A stretch of DNA of 64,000 bases from contig NZ_BEWB01000003.1 of assembly GCF_003112555.1 (NCBI RefSeq), positions 496,001-560,000 on the forward strand, read 5' to 3'. The notes beneath the pieces are model-generated. The model searched no databases. It saw nothing but the letters and a program-made list of their open reading frames with translations, and was not told the DNA's origin. Positions 54,808-63,045 of this stretch are shown one piece after another (position 1 is the stretch's first letter; every line of letters starts with the position of its first letter). This DNA comes from Streptomyces coelicoflavus. GTDB taxonomy: Bacteria > Actinomycetota > Actinomycetes > Streptomycetales > Streptomycetaceae. The position numbers and the translations under genes are program-made.

Positions 54808-54969
54808 ATGACCAAGTGGGAATACGCAACCGTGCCGCTGCTCGTCCATGCCACGAAGCAGATTCTGGACACCTGGGGCGAGGACGGCTGGGAGCTCGTC
54901 CAGGTCGTGCCCGGGCCGAACAACCCCGAGCAGCTCGTCGCCTACCTGAAGCGGGAGAAGCAGGCATGA
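54808..54969 (+). CDS. DUF4177 small protein
   Basis: The 53-residue protein starts at ATG 54808: MTKWEYATVPLLVHATKQIL, then DTWGEDGWELVQVVPGPNNP, the DUF4177 pattern. A TAGAGT hexamer ends 7 bases before the ATG and no ribosome site is present, indicating a leaderless transcript. Its stop overlaps the ridA start (ATGA). Function is unknown. Confidence 0.9.
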   Translation: MTKWEYATVPLLVHATKQILDTWGEDGWELVQVVPGPNNPEQLVAYLKREKQA

Positions 54970-55433
54970 GCGCCGTCGAGGCGAGGCTCGCCGAGCTGGG
55001 CCTGACGCTGCCCGAGGTCGTCCCGCCGCTGGCCGCCTACCAGCCGGCCGTGCAGTCCGGTCCGTACGTCTACACGTCCGGCCAGCTGCCGATGCTCGGG
55101 GGCAAGCTCCCGGTCACCGGCAAGGTGGGCGCCGAGGTGACGGCCGACGAGGCCAAGGAACTGGCCCGCACTTGCGCGCTGAACGCCCTGGCCGCCGTGA
55201 AGTCCGTCGCCGGTGACCTGGACCGCGTCGCGCGCGTCGTCAAGGTCGTCGGCTTCGTCGCGTCCGCGACCGACTTCACCGGCCAGCCCGGCGTGGTCAA
55301 CGGCGCCAGCGAACTCCTCGCCGAGGTCCTCGGCGACAAGGGCGTGCACGCCCGCAGCGCGGTGGGCGTGGCGGTCCTTCCGCTGGACGCGCCGGTCGAG
55401 GTCGAGATCCAGGTGGAGCTCGTCCAGCCGTAA
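54966..55433 (+). CDS. RidA-family protein
   Basis: The 155-residue protein starts at ATG 54966, overlapping the DUF4177 stop by four bases. It contains YVYTSGQLPMLGGKLPVTGKVGAEVT and VVKVVGFVASATDFTGQPGVVNGASELL, and ends HARSAVGVAVLPLDAPVEVEIQ. The conserved Arg that binds enamine/imine substrates lies in HARSAVG. RidA proteins deaminate reactive 2-aminoacrylate; longer members like this one (RutC/YjgF type with N-terminal extension) may have other substrates. Confidence 0.92.
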   Translation: MSAVEARLAELGLTLPEVVPPLAAYQPAVQSGPYVYTSGQLPMLGGKLPVTGKVGAEVTADEAKELARTCALNALAAVKSVAGDLDRVARVVKVVGFVASATDFTGQPGVVNGASELLAEVLGDKGVHARSAVGVAVLPLDAPVEVEIQVELVQP

Positions 55434-55618
55434 CCTCCTCGAGCCGCGACGGGGCCCGGTGTGTTGCCGGACCGGCAACAAACCTCGCCCCGGCGGTCCC
55501 TGCCCCGCAGGATCGGTGACAGGTGGCCCCGTACGGCGCGGGAGCCGGCTCCGGCCGGCGGTCCCGGCCCGCCGCGGGGCCGTACCGACCGTATGGACCG
55601 TTTGCGCCAGGAGGAGCC

Positions 55619-56659
55619 GTGCCGCAGCCGCCCGAGACCGTCCCGCAGCCCCACCGCCCCGGAGGGAGCGCCGACCGGCCCGTGCACCGGCTGGTGCCCT
55701 CACCCGCCGGCCGGATCCACCTGGTGGAGCAGGGCAGCGGGCCGCTGGTCCTGCTCGTGCACGGTTTCCCCGAGTCCTGGTACTCCTGGCGCCACCAGCT
55801 GCCCGCGCTGGCCGCCGCCGGGTTCCGCGCCGTCGCCGTCGACGTGCGCGGCTACGGGCGCTCCTCGCGGCCCGACGCCGTCGAGGCGTACCGGATGCTC
55901 GACCTGGTGGCGGACAACGTGGCCGTGGTGGAGGCCCTGGGGGAGCGCTCCGTGGTGATCGTCGGGCACGACTGGGGTGCGAACATCGCCTCGCACTCCG
56001 CGCTGCTGCGGCCGGACGTGTTCCGCGCGGTGGGCCTGCTGAGCGTGCCGTACACGCCGCCGGGCGGCCCGAGGCCCAGCGAGGTCTTCGCCGGGATGAG
56101 CGACCCGGCCGGGCCCTTCGCCGGGCAGGAGTTCTACGTCTCCTACTTCCAGGAGCCCGGCCGCGCCGAGGCGGAGATCGAGCCGGACGTACGCGGCTGG
56201 CTCGGCGGCCTCTACGCCGCGCTGTCCGCCGACACCATGCCCGGCCCCCAGGAGCCCGACCCGCACTTCGTCGCCCCCGGCGGCCGGATGCGCGACCGGT
56301 TCCCGGCCGCCGGGCGGCTGCCCTCCTGGCTGACCGAGCAGGACCTGGACGTCTACGCCGGGGAGTTCGAGCGCACCGGCCTGACCGGCGCCCTGAACCG
56401 CTACCGCAACATGGACCGCGACTGGGCCGACCTGGCCGCCCACGCGGGTGCCCCGGTCACTCAGCCGTCCCTGTTCCTCGGCGGCGGCATGGACGCCTCC
56501 ACGACCTGGCTGTCCGACGCCATCGAGGCGTACCCGGTCACTCTGCCCGGCCTGAGCGCCTCGCACGTCCTCGACGGCTGCGGCCACTGGCTCCAGCAGG
56601 AGCGCCCCGAGGAGGCCAACCGGCTGCTCACCGAGTGGCTGGCCGGCCTGCCCTCCTGA
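55619..56659 (+). CDS. Alpha/beta hydrolase, epoxide-hydrolase type
   Basis: The 346-residue protein starts at GTG 55619, where AGGAGG lies 4 bases upstream; the GTG at 55523 lacks a site. Oxyanion motif HGFPESWYSWRHQLPAL, nucleophile Asp118 in GHDWGANIAS and the late histidine in GCGHWLQQERPE fit epoxide hydrolases, and two tyrosines are available in the cap. It should open epoxides to diols. The physiological substrate is unknown. It stands alone between ridA and a Nudix gene. Confidence 0.9.
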   Translation: MPQPPETVPQPHRPGGSADRPVHRLVPSPAGRIHLVEQGSGPLVLLVHGFPESWYSWRHQLPALAAAGFRAVAVDVRGYGRSSRPDAVEAYRMLDLVADNVAVVEALGERSVVIVGHDWGANIASHSALLRPDVFRAVGLLSVPYTPPGGPRPSEVFAGMSDPAGPFAGQEFYVSYFQEPGRAEAEIEPDVRGWLGGLYAALSADTMPGPQEPDPHFVAPGGRMRDRFPAAGRLPSWLTEQDLDVYAGEFERTGLTGALNRYRNMDRDWADLAAHAGAPVTQPSLFLGGGMDASTTWLSDAIEAYPVTLPGLSASHVLDGCGHWLQQERPEEANRLLTEWLAGLPS

Positions 56660-56718
56660 CGCCCGCCGGGCCCCGGGGGCCACTCGAACATCCGCCCGTC
56701 ACCGGATAGCCTCCGGCC

Positions 56719-57657
56719 ATGGCGAATGGTCAGGCGAATGGTCAGTGGTACCCACCGGAGTGGCCGGACCGCATCCGCGCGCTGGCGGACGGCACCCTCA
56801 CCCCGGTCACCCCGAAGCGCGCGGCCACCGTCATGCTCCTCAGGGACACCGGCGCCACGGATTCCGGGTCCGGCCCCGTCGTGCACATGCTGCGCCGCCG
56901 CACCTCCATGGCCTTCGCCGGCGGCGCGTACGCCTATCCGGGCGGCGGGGTCGACCCCCGCGACGACGACCGCGCCGTCGGCTGGGCGGGCCCCACGCGC
57001 GCGTGGTGGGCGGACCGGCTGGGCGTCGACGAGGCGGGCGCCCAGGCGATCGTCTGCGCGGCCGTACGGGAGACCTACGAGGAGGCCGGCGTCCTGCTCG
57101 CGGGTCCGACCGCCGACTCGGTGGTCGGCGACACGACGGGCGCGGACTGGGAGGCCGACCGGGCCGCCCTGGTCGACCGCGAGCTGTCCTTCGCGGAGTT
57201 CCTGGACCGCAGGGGCCTCGTCCTGCGTTCCGACCTGCTGGGCGCCTGGGCGCGCTGGATCACCCCGGAGTTCGAGTCCCGGCGCTACGACACCTGGTTC
57301 TTCGTGGCGGCGCTCCCCGAGGGGCAGCGCACCCGCAACGCCTCCACGGAGGCCGACCGCACGGTGTGGATCACGCCGGCGGACGCGGCCGCCGGGTACG
57401 ACAAGGGCGAGCTGCTGATGATGCCGCCCACCGTCGCCACCCTGCGCGGCCTGGCGGAGTGCGCCACGGCGGCCGAGGCGCTGGCGTCGGCCCCCGGCCG
57501 CGACATGACGCCCGTGCTGGCCCGCGCCCGGCTGTCCGGCGACGAGGTCGTCCTCTCCTGGCCGGGGCACGACGAGTTCACGAAGCACGTACCGAGTACG
57601 CGTACGGCCACGGCGCCGGCGACGCCTTCCGACCCGACCGGGGGAGCCCCCTCATGA
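56719..57657 (+). CDS. Nudix hydrolase (NUDT19-like)
   Basis: The 312-residue protein starts at ATG 56719. It contains FAGGAYAYPGGGVDPRDDD then, after a long insert, AAVRETYEEAGVLL, so the Nudix box is split as in NUDT19/RP2p-type enzymes that hydrolyse CoA derivatives. The C-terminus includes WARWITPEFESRRYDTWFFV. There is no ribosome site, and GATAGC lies 10 bases upstream (possible leaderless start). It overlaps the following MBL gene by four bases. Confidence 0.9.
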   Translation: MANGQANGQWYPPEWPDRIRALADGTLTPVTPKRAATVMLLRDTGATDSGSGPVVHMLRRRTSMAFAGGAYAYPGGGVDPRDDDRAVGWAGPTRAWWADRLGVDEAGAQAIVCAAVRETYEEAGVLLAGPTADSVVGDTTGADWEADRAALVDRELSFAEFLDRRGLVLRSDLLGAWARWITPEFESRRYDTWFFVAALPEGQRTRNASTEADRTVWITPADAAAGYDKGELLMMPPTVATLRGLAECATAAEALASAPGRDMTPVLARARLSGDEVVLSWPGHDEFTKHVPSTRTATAPATPSDPTGGAPS

Positions 57658-58496
57658 CGGACGCAGCAGCACTGCCCGGACAGCCGCGCGGCGGCGTCCT
57701 GTCGGGACCGGCCACCGCGCGCGCGGTGAACGTCCTCGCGCCCAACGCCTCCGCGATGACCCTGGACGGCACCAACACCTGGATCCTCGCCGAACCCGAC
57801 TCCGACCTGGCCGTCGTCGTCGACCCGGGCCCCCTGGACGACGCCCATCTGCGGCACGTCGTCGACACGGCCGAGCGGGCCGGCAAGCGGGTGGCGCTGA
57901 CGCTCCTGACGCACGGTCACCCGGACCACGCGGAGGGCGCCGCGCGCTTCGCCGAGCTGACGCGCACGAACGTACGGGCACTGGACCCGGCCCTGCGGCT
58001 GGGCGACGAAGGGCTGGCCGCCGGGGACGTGATCGCGGTCGGCGGTCTGGAACTGAGGGTCGTACCGACGCCGGGGCACACGGCCGACTCGCTGTGCTTC
58101 CATCTCCCGGCCGACGGGGCCGTCCTGACGGGTGACACGGTCCTGGGCCGCGGTACGACGGTCGTGGCCCACCCCGACGGCCGTCTCGGCGACTACCTGG
58201 ACTCGCTGCGCAGGCTCAGGTCGCTCACCACCGACGACGGGGTGCACACGGTGCTTCCGGGCCACGGGCCCGTCCTGGAGGACGCCCAGGGCGTCGTGGA
58301 GTACTACCTGGCCCACCGCGCCCACCGCCTCGCCCAGGTCGAGACGGCGGTGGAGGACGGCCACCGCACACCGGGCGAGGTCGTCGCCCACGTGTACGCG
58401 GACGTCGACCGTTCCCTGTGGCCGGCGGCGGAACTGTCCGTGCGGGCGCAGCTGGAGTACCTGGGCGAGCACGGGATCGTCCGGCTGCCCGACTAG
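57654..58496 (+). CDS. MBL-fold metallo-hydrolase (LACTB2/beta-lactamase-like)
   Basis: The 280-residue protein starts at ATG 57654, overlapping the Nudix stop. Zinc ligands are in THGHPDHAEG, PTPGHTADS, TGDTVLG and LPGHGPV, and a C-terminal winged-helix-like part (WPAAELSVRAQLEYLGEHGIV) follows, as in LACTB2-type nucleases. The orthologous position in mycobacteria holds Rv3677c. The substrate may be RNA, but this is inference. Confidence 0.92.
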   Translation: MTDAAALPGQPRGGVLSGPATARAVNVLAPNASAMTLDGTNTWILAEPDSDLAVVVDPGPLDDAHLRHVVDTAERAGKRVALTLLTHGHPDHAEGAARFAELTRTNVRALDPALRLGDEGLAAGDVIAVGGLELRVVPTPGHTADSLCFHLPADGAVLTGDTVLGRGTTVVAHPDGRLGDYLDSLRRLRSLTTDDGVHTVLPGHGPVLEDAQGVVEYYLAHRAHRLAQVETAVEDGHRTPGEVVAHVYADVDRSLWPAAELSVRAQLEYLGEHGIVRLPD

Positions 58497-58545
58497 CACC
58501 CGGAGGCCGAGGCCGGGGGGCCGGGGCCGGGGGAGGGCGGCGGGC

Positions 58546-59220
58546 TCAGCGGGAGCGCTTGGCCAGCCGCTCCACGTCCAGCAGGATCACCGCGCGGGCC
58601 TCCAGGCGGAGCCAGCCGCGCTGGGCGAAGTCCGCCAGTGCCTTGTTGACCGTCTCGCGGGACGCGCCGACCAGCTGGGCCAGCTCCTCCTGCGTGAGGT
58701 CGTGCACCACGTGGATGCCCTCCTCGGACTGCACGCCGAAACGGCGGGAGAGGTCCAGCAGGGCGCGGGCCACGCGGCCGGGGACGTCCGAGAAGACCAG
58801 GTCCGACATGGCGTCGTTGGTCTTGCGCAGGCGGCGGGCGACGGCGCGCAGCAGCGCGGTGGCCACCTCCGGGCGGACGTTCAGCCAGGGCTGGAGGTCG
58901 CCGTGGCCGAGGGCGAGCAGCTTGACCTCGGTCAGCGCGGTGCCGGTCGCCGTGCGCGGGCCCGGGTCGAAGAGCGACAGCTCGCCGATCAGCTCGCTGG
59001 GACCGACCACGGCCAGCATGTTCTCGCGCCCGTCGGGGGACGTGCGGTGGAGCTTGACCTTGCCTTCCGTGACCACGTAGAGGCGGTCTCCGGGGTCCCC
59101 CTCGTGGAAGAGGGTGTCGCCGCGGGCGAGGGTCACCTCACTCATGGAGGCGCGGAGCTCCGCGGATTGCTCGTCGTCGAGCGCCGCGAAGAGCGGGTTG
59201 CGCCGCAGAACGTCGTCCAC
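58546..59220 (-). CDS. crp: cAMP receptor protein Crp
   Basis: The 224-residue protein starts at GTG 59220 behind AGGAGAG and matches the known Streptomyces Crp length. The cyclic-nucleotide domain has GDTLFHEGDPGDRLYVVTEGKVKL and ELIGELSLFDPGPRTATGTAL with the cAMP-binding Arg/Glu. The HTH is TQEELAQLVGASRETVNKAL. In S. coelicolor Crp governs germination, growth and secondary metabolism. A consensus Crp site lies 91 bp upstream, between crp and nth. Confidence 0.96.
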   Translation of the reverse strand: MDDVLRRNPLFAALDDEQSAELRASMSEVTLARGDTLFHEGDPGDRLYVVTEGKVKLHRTSPDGRENMLAVVGPSELIGELSLFDPGPRTATGTALTEVKLLALGHGDLQPWLNVRPEVATALLRAVARRLRKTNDAMSDLVFSDVPGRVARALLDLSRRFGVQSEEGIHVVHDLTQEELAQLVGASRETVNKALADFAQRGWLRLEARAVILLDVERLAKRSR

Positions 59221-59310
59221 GAGTTCTCTCCTTGTCGACCGGCTCAGAGGATCTTGTTCCCCCGGTGTACCAGGGGTCCGTGGTGCCCATTTTGCCGGAC
59301 AGTCCAAACA

Positions 59311-59324
59311 GTGTGATCTGTCAC
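59311..59324. promoter_or_regulatory. Consensus Crp-binding site in the crp-nth promoter region
   Basis: GTGTGATCTGTCAC fits the published GTG-N6-GNCAC consensus exactly and sits in the middle of the divergent gap. Confidence 0.7.
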
Positions 59325-59427
59325 AAGGATGCCGCACCGATGTCCCGGGGTACGCGGCAGGGGTCCAATTGGGCGCCGATCTTCGAGGTCCGGGGCGGAT
59401 GTCGGTGCCGGGCCGTAGGCTGGCCGG

Positions 59428-60618
59428 GTGTCCAAATCGCCGGTGAGAGCACAGGCCTGGGGTGCTGCGCGAGTGAGTGCACGGCGCGATTCCGCTGTGG
59501 GCGAACAGGGTCCCGATGGCGGTAGGAAAACGGCGAAAGCGACGAAGAAGGCAGTGCCTGCCAAGAGGGTGACTGCGGAGAAGGGTGCCGTGAAGAAGTC
59601 CTCCGCGAGCAAGGAGACCGCCGCGAGCAGGAAGGCGGTCGCGGGCAAGAAGACCCCGGCGACGAAGGCCCCGGCGAAGAAGGCCGCCGCCGGCAAGACG
59701 GCCGCCCAGAAGGCTGCCGCCAAGAAGGCCGCGCCCCTCAAGCGGCAGGCGCCGGCCAAGAAGCCCGCCGTCGCCCCGAAGAAGGCCGCCGCGGCCGTCA
59801 AGGGCGTCGCCCCGGCGAAGACCGTCGCCCCGACCTCGCCGCGCGGCGAGTCGCGCACCGCGCTGGTCCGCCGCGCCCGCCGTATCGACCGCGAGCTCGC
59901 CGAGGTCTACCCGTACGCCCACCCGGAGCTGGACTTCGAGAACCCGTTCCAGCTGGTCGTGGCCACGGTGCTGTCCGCGCAGACCACCGACCTGAGGGTC
60001 AACCAGACGACGCCCGCCCTCTTCGCCAAGTACCCCACCCCCGAGGACCTGGCCGCCGCCGTCCCCGAGGAGGTCGAGGAGATCCTGCGCCCGACCGGCT
60101 TCTTCCGGGCCAAGACCAAGTCGGTCATAGGGCTGTCCAAGGCGCTCACGGAGGACTTCGGCGGCGAGGTCCCCGGACGCCTCGAAGACCTGGTCAAGCT
60201 GCCCGGTGTCGGCCGCAAGACCGCCTTCGTCGTGCTCGGCAACGCCTTCGGCCGCCCCGGCATCACCGTGGACACGCACTTCCAGCGCCTGGTGCGCCGC
60301 TGGCGGTGGACCGAGGAGACCGACCCGGACAAGATCGAGGCCGCCGTCGGCGCGCTCTTCCCGAAGAGTGACTGGACCGACCTCTCCCACCACGTGATCT
60401 GGCACGGCCGCCGCATCTGCCACGCCCGCAAGCCCGCCTGCGGCGCCTGTCCCATCGCCCCGCTGTGCCCGGCGTACGGCGAGGGCGAGACGGACCCGGA
60501 GAAGGCGAAGAAGCTGCTCAAGTACGAGAAGGGCGGCTTCCCGGGCCAGCGGCTGAAGCCCCCGCAGTCGTACCTGGACGCGGGCGGGAAGCCGGCGCCG
60601 CCGCTGGGGGCCGGGTGA
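59428..60618 (+). CDS. nth: Endonuclease III with Lys/Ala-rich N-terminal extension
   Basis: A 396-residue protein if started at GTG 59428; TAGGCT lies 5-11 bases upstream, suggesting a leaderless start, and later GTG codons are possible. The C-terminal 250 residues are a full Nth: Hh[10 protein letters not shown] with K264, catalytic D282 in VDTHF, and the 4Fe-4S ligands C-X6-C-X2-C-X5-C. It removes oxidised pyrimidines and nicks the strand. The first roughly 140 residues are Lys/Ala/Pro repeats like histone H1 ([17 protein letters not shown]), likely a nonspecific DNA-binding tail. Confidence 0.93.
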   Translation: MSKSPVRAQAWGAARVSARRDSAVGEQGPDGGRKTAKATKKAVPAKRVTAEKGAVKKSSASKETAASRKAVAGKKTPATKAPAKKAAAGKTAAQKAAAKKAAPLKRQAPAKKPAVAPKKAAAAVKGVAPAKTVAPTSPRGESRTALVRRARRIDRELAEVYPYAHPELDFENPFQLVVATVLSAQTTDLRVNQTTPALFAKYPTPEDLAAAVPEEVEEILRPTGFFRAKTKSVIGLSKALTEDFGGEVPGRLEDLVKLPGVGRKTAFVVLGNAFGRPGITVDTHFQRLVRRWRWTEETDPDKIEAAVGALFPKSDWTDLSHHVIWHGRRICHARKPACGACPIAPLCPAYGEGETDPEKAKKLLKYEKGGFPGQRLKPPQSYLDAGGKPAPPLGAG

Positions 60619-60670
60619 CGGAACGATCTCGGGGGCGTCGGGCGTTGGATTCTGCGGGACGGGGGTGGAG

Positions 60671-61426
60671 ATGACACGGGTGAGTGACACGCACGGCCCC
60701 GCGCGGGACCACGTTCGGGAGGCGCTGCTCAGCAAGGAGGGTCTGCCCGGCTGGCTGGACCCGGTGGTGAGAGCGGCCGAGACGGTCCGGCCCACCCAGC
60801 TGAGCCGCTTCCTGCCGCCCGCGGACGGCGCCGGCCGTCAGTCCGCCGTCCTGATCCTCTTCGGCGACGGCACGCTTCCAGGGGGAGAGGGTCGGAGCGG
60901 CGGGGCGGAGGCCGGTCGCGGTCCCGAGCTGCTGCTCATGGAGCGGGCGGGCTCCCTGCGCTCGCACCCGGGCCAGCCCGCCTTCCCGGGCGGCGCGCTC
61001 GACCCGGAGGACGGGGATCCGCGTGGTGACGGGCCGCTGCGGGCCGCCCTGCGCGAGGCCGAGGAGGAGACCGGGTTGGACCCGGCCGGCGTCCAGCTCT
61101 TCGGGGTCCTGCCGAAGCTCTACATCCCGGTGAGCGGCTTCGTCGTCACGCCGGTGCTGGCGTGGTGGCGCGAGCCCACCCCGGTCGGTGTCGTCGATCC
61201 GGCCGAGACCGCGCGCGTCTTCAAGGTGCCCGTGGCGGATCTCACGGACCCCGCCAACCGGGTGACGACCATTCACCCCAGCGGTCACCGGGGCCCGGCA
61301 TTCCTGGTCGAATCGGCGCTCGTCTGGGGCTTCACCGCCGGCATCATCGACCGGTTGCTGCACTTCGCGGGCTGGGAGCGGCCCTGGGACCGGGAGAAGC
61401 AGGTCCCGCTGGACTGGCGCGCATGA
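60671..61426 (+). CDS. CoA pyrophosphatase-like Nudix hydrolase
   Basis: A protein of about 251 residues. The start is uncertain: GTG 60665, ATG 60671 and GTG 60680 are all close to GGTGGAG. The Nudix box is GGALDPEDGDPRGDGPLRAALREAEEETGLDPAG, and RSHPGQPAFPGGALD upstream is the UPF0035 (CoA/NUDT7-8) motif. It should cleave CoA or acyl-CoA at the pyrophosphate. It sits between nth and marP, as Rv3672c does in M. tuberculosis. Confidence 0.92.
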   Translation: MTRVSDTHGPARDHVREALLSKEGLPGWLDPVVRAAETVRPTQLSRFLPPADGAGRQSAVLILFGDGTLPGGEGRSGGAEAGRGPELLLMERAGSLRSHPGQPAFPGGALDPEDGDPRGDGPLRAALREAEEETGLDPAGVQLFGVLPKLYIPVSGFVVTPVLAWWREPTPVGVVDPAETARVFKVPVADLTDPANRVTTIHPSGHRGPAFLVESALVWGFTAGIIDRLLHFAGWERPWDREKQVPLDWRA

Positions 61427-61471
61427 CAGGGTGGCCTGCGTACCGCAGACGACAAGACGAGGCCTGAATCG

Positions 61472-62677
61472 GTGAACGTGCTGGACATCCTGTTGCTGCT
61501 GGCCGCCGTCTGGTTCGCCATCGTCGGCTTCCGGCAGGGCTTCGTCGTCGGCATCCTGTCGGTCATAGGCTTCCTCGGCGGCGGTCTCGTCGCCGTCTAC
61601 CTGCTGCCGGTGATCTGGGACGCGCTGACGGACGACGCGGAGGTGAGCACGACCGCCGCCGTCGTCGCGATCGTCGTCGTCATCGTGTGCGCCTCGGTCG
61701 GCCAGGCCCTGACGACCCATCTGGGCAACAAGCTGCGCCGCTACATCACGTGGTCCCCGGCCCGCGCCCTGGACGCCACCGGGGGCGCCCTGGTCAACGT
61801 CGTCGCCATGCTCCTGGTCGCCTGGCTGCTCGGCTCCGCCCTCGCGCGGACCACGATGCCGACGGTCGGCAAGGAGGTGCGGCAGTCCACGGTGCTGGCG
61901 GGAGTGCAGGAAGTTCTGCCGGCGGGCGCCGACAACTGGTTCGACAACTTCACCTCGGTCCTCGACAAGAACGGCTTCCCGCAGGTCTTCAGCCCGTTCT
62001 CCAACGAGCCGGTCCTGGACACGCCGCCGCCCGACCCGGCGCTGGTGAACAGCCCGGTCGCCGTCAACGCCAAGCGCTCCATCGTCAAGGTCATGGGCAC
62101 CGCCCCCGACTGCGGCAAGGTCCTCGAGGGCACCGGTTTCGTCTTCGCCGACCGCCGCGTCATGACCAACGCCCATGTCGTGGGCGGCGTCGACGAGCCC
62201 ACGGTGCAGATAGGCGGCGAGGGCCGGAAGTACGACGCGACGGTCGTCCTCTACGACTGGCGGCGCGACATCGCCGTACTGGACGTGCCGGATCTGGACG
62301 CGCCCGCACTGCGGTTCACGGACGAGGACGAGGATGCGGAGCGCAACGACGGCGCGATCGTCGCCGGCTTCCCGGAGAACGGGGCGTACGACGTCCGCGC
62401 CGCCCGGGTGCGCGGGCGCATCACCGCCAACGGCCCGGACATCTACCACCGCGACACCGTCCGCCGGGACGTCTACTCCCTGTTCGCGACCGTCCGTCAG
62501 GGCAACTCGGGCGGCCCGCTGCTGACGCCGGAGGGCGAGGTGTACGGCGTGGTCTTCGCCAAGTCCCTCGACGACCCGGACACCGGTTACGCGCTCACCG
62601 CGGACGAGATCCGCGACGACATCAGCGAGGGACGCACCGCGAGTCAGCAGGTGGACAGCGACAGCTGCGCCCTCTAG
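61472..62677 (+). CDS. marP: Membrane serine protease MarP
   Basis: The 401-residue protein starts at GTG 61472 after GAGG. Four membrane helices (CvpA/colicin V production-type domain, about 1-135) carry an exported trypsin-like protease with triad H235 (NAHVV), D266 (RRDIAVL) and S346 (GNSGGPL), nearly the same positions as in mycobacterial MarP. Two cysteines in the protease domain (TAPDCGKV, DSCAL) may form the regulatory disulphide. MarP protects against acid and oxidative stress in mycobacteria. Confidence 0.94.
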   Translation: MNVLDILLLLAAVWFAIVGFRQGFVVGILSVIGFLGGGLVAVYLLPVIWDALTDDAEVSTTAAVVAIVVVIVCASVGQALTTHLGNKLRRYITWSPARALDATGGALVNVVAMLLVAWLLGSALARTTMPTVGKEVRQSTVLAGVQEVLPAGADNWFDNFTSVLDKNGFPQVFSPFSNEPVLDTPPPDPALVNSPVAVNAKRSIVKVMGTAPDCGKVLEGTGFVFADRRVMTNAHVVGGVDEPTVQIGGEGRKYDATVVLYDWRRDIAVLDVPDLDAPALRFTDEDEDAERNDGAIVAGFPENGAYDVRAARVRGRITANGPDIYHRDTVRRDVYSLFATVRQGNSGGPLLTPEGEVYGVVFAKSLDDPDTGYALTADEIRDDISEGRTASQQVDSDSCAL

Positions 62678-62710
62678 CCGCGCGTCCGCGCGGTGTCGGG
62701 GCGAGTTGTC

Positions 62711-62896
62711 TCAGGTCCGTGGATGGCGCAGGCGTACGGAGACCCAGCGGGCCCGGCGGCGCAGAATGCGCGGAATGCCCACCCGTAGGTCCGCACCCGC
62801 GAGTTGCGGGGTGCCGTCGCGTCGGTGGGTACTGCTCACGCCGCTCGTGGAGCGGCCGTCGCGTGCTACGTCACTGTAGTCGTGCGTCCAGCCCAT
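62711..62896 (-). CDS. Small basic hypothetical protein
   Basis: The 61-residue Arg/Ser-rich protein starts at ATG 62896 (MGWTHDYSDVARDGRSTSGV). No strong ribosome site is seen. Codon use is typical, and its position between marP and the hydrolase leaves room for a gene. I do not recognise the family; it could be a real short protein or chance. Confidence 0.45.
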   Translation of the reverse strand: MGWTHDYSDVARDGRSTSGVSSTHRRDGTPQLAGADLRVGIPRILRRRARWVSVRLRHPRT

Positions 62897-63045
62897 ACCC
62901 GGACGTGTGCCCCCGCCCCAAGGTCGATAACCGTTCCCGGGGCCCTCAATTGGCCTATGCGCCGGGCAAGTGGCCGTTCATAGGACGAGCGGTCCGGTTC
63001 GGATACCGGGCGCGTTCGTTCGGTGACTGATCGCCTACGTTTCGG

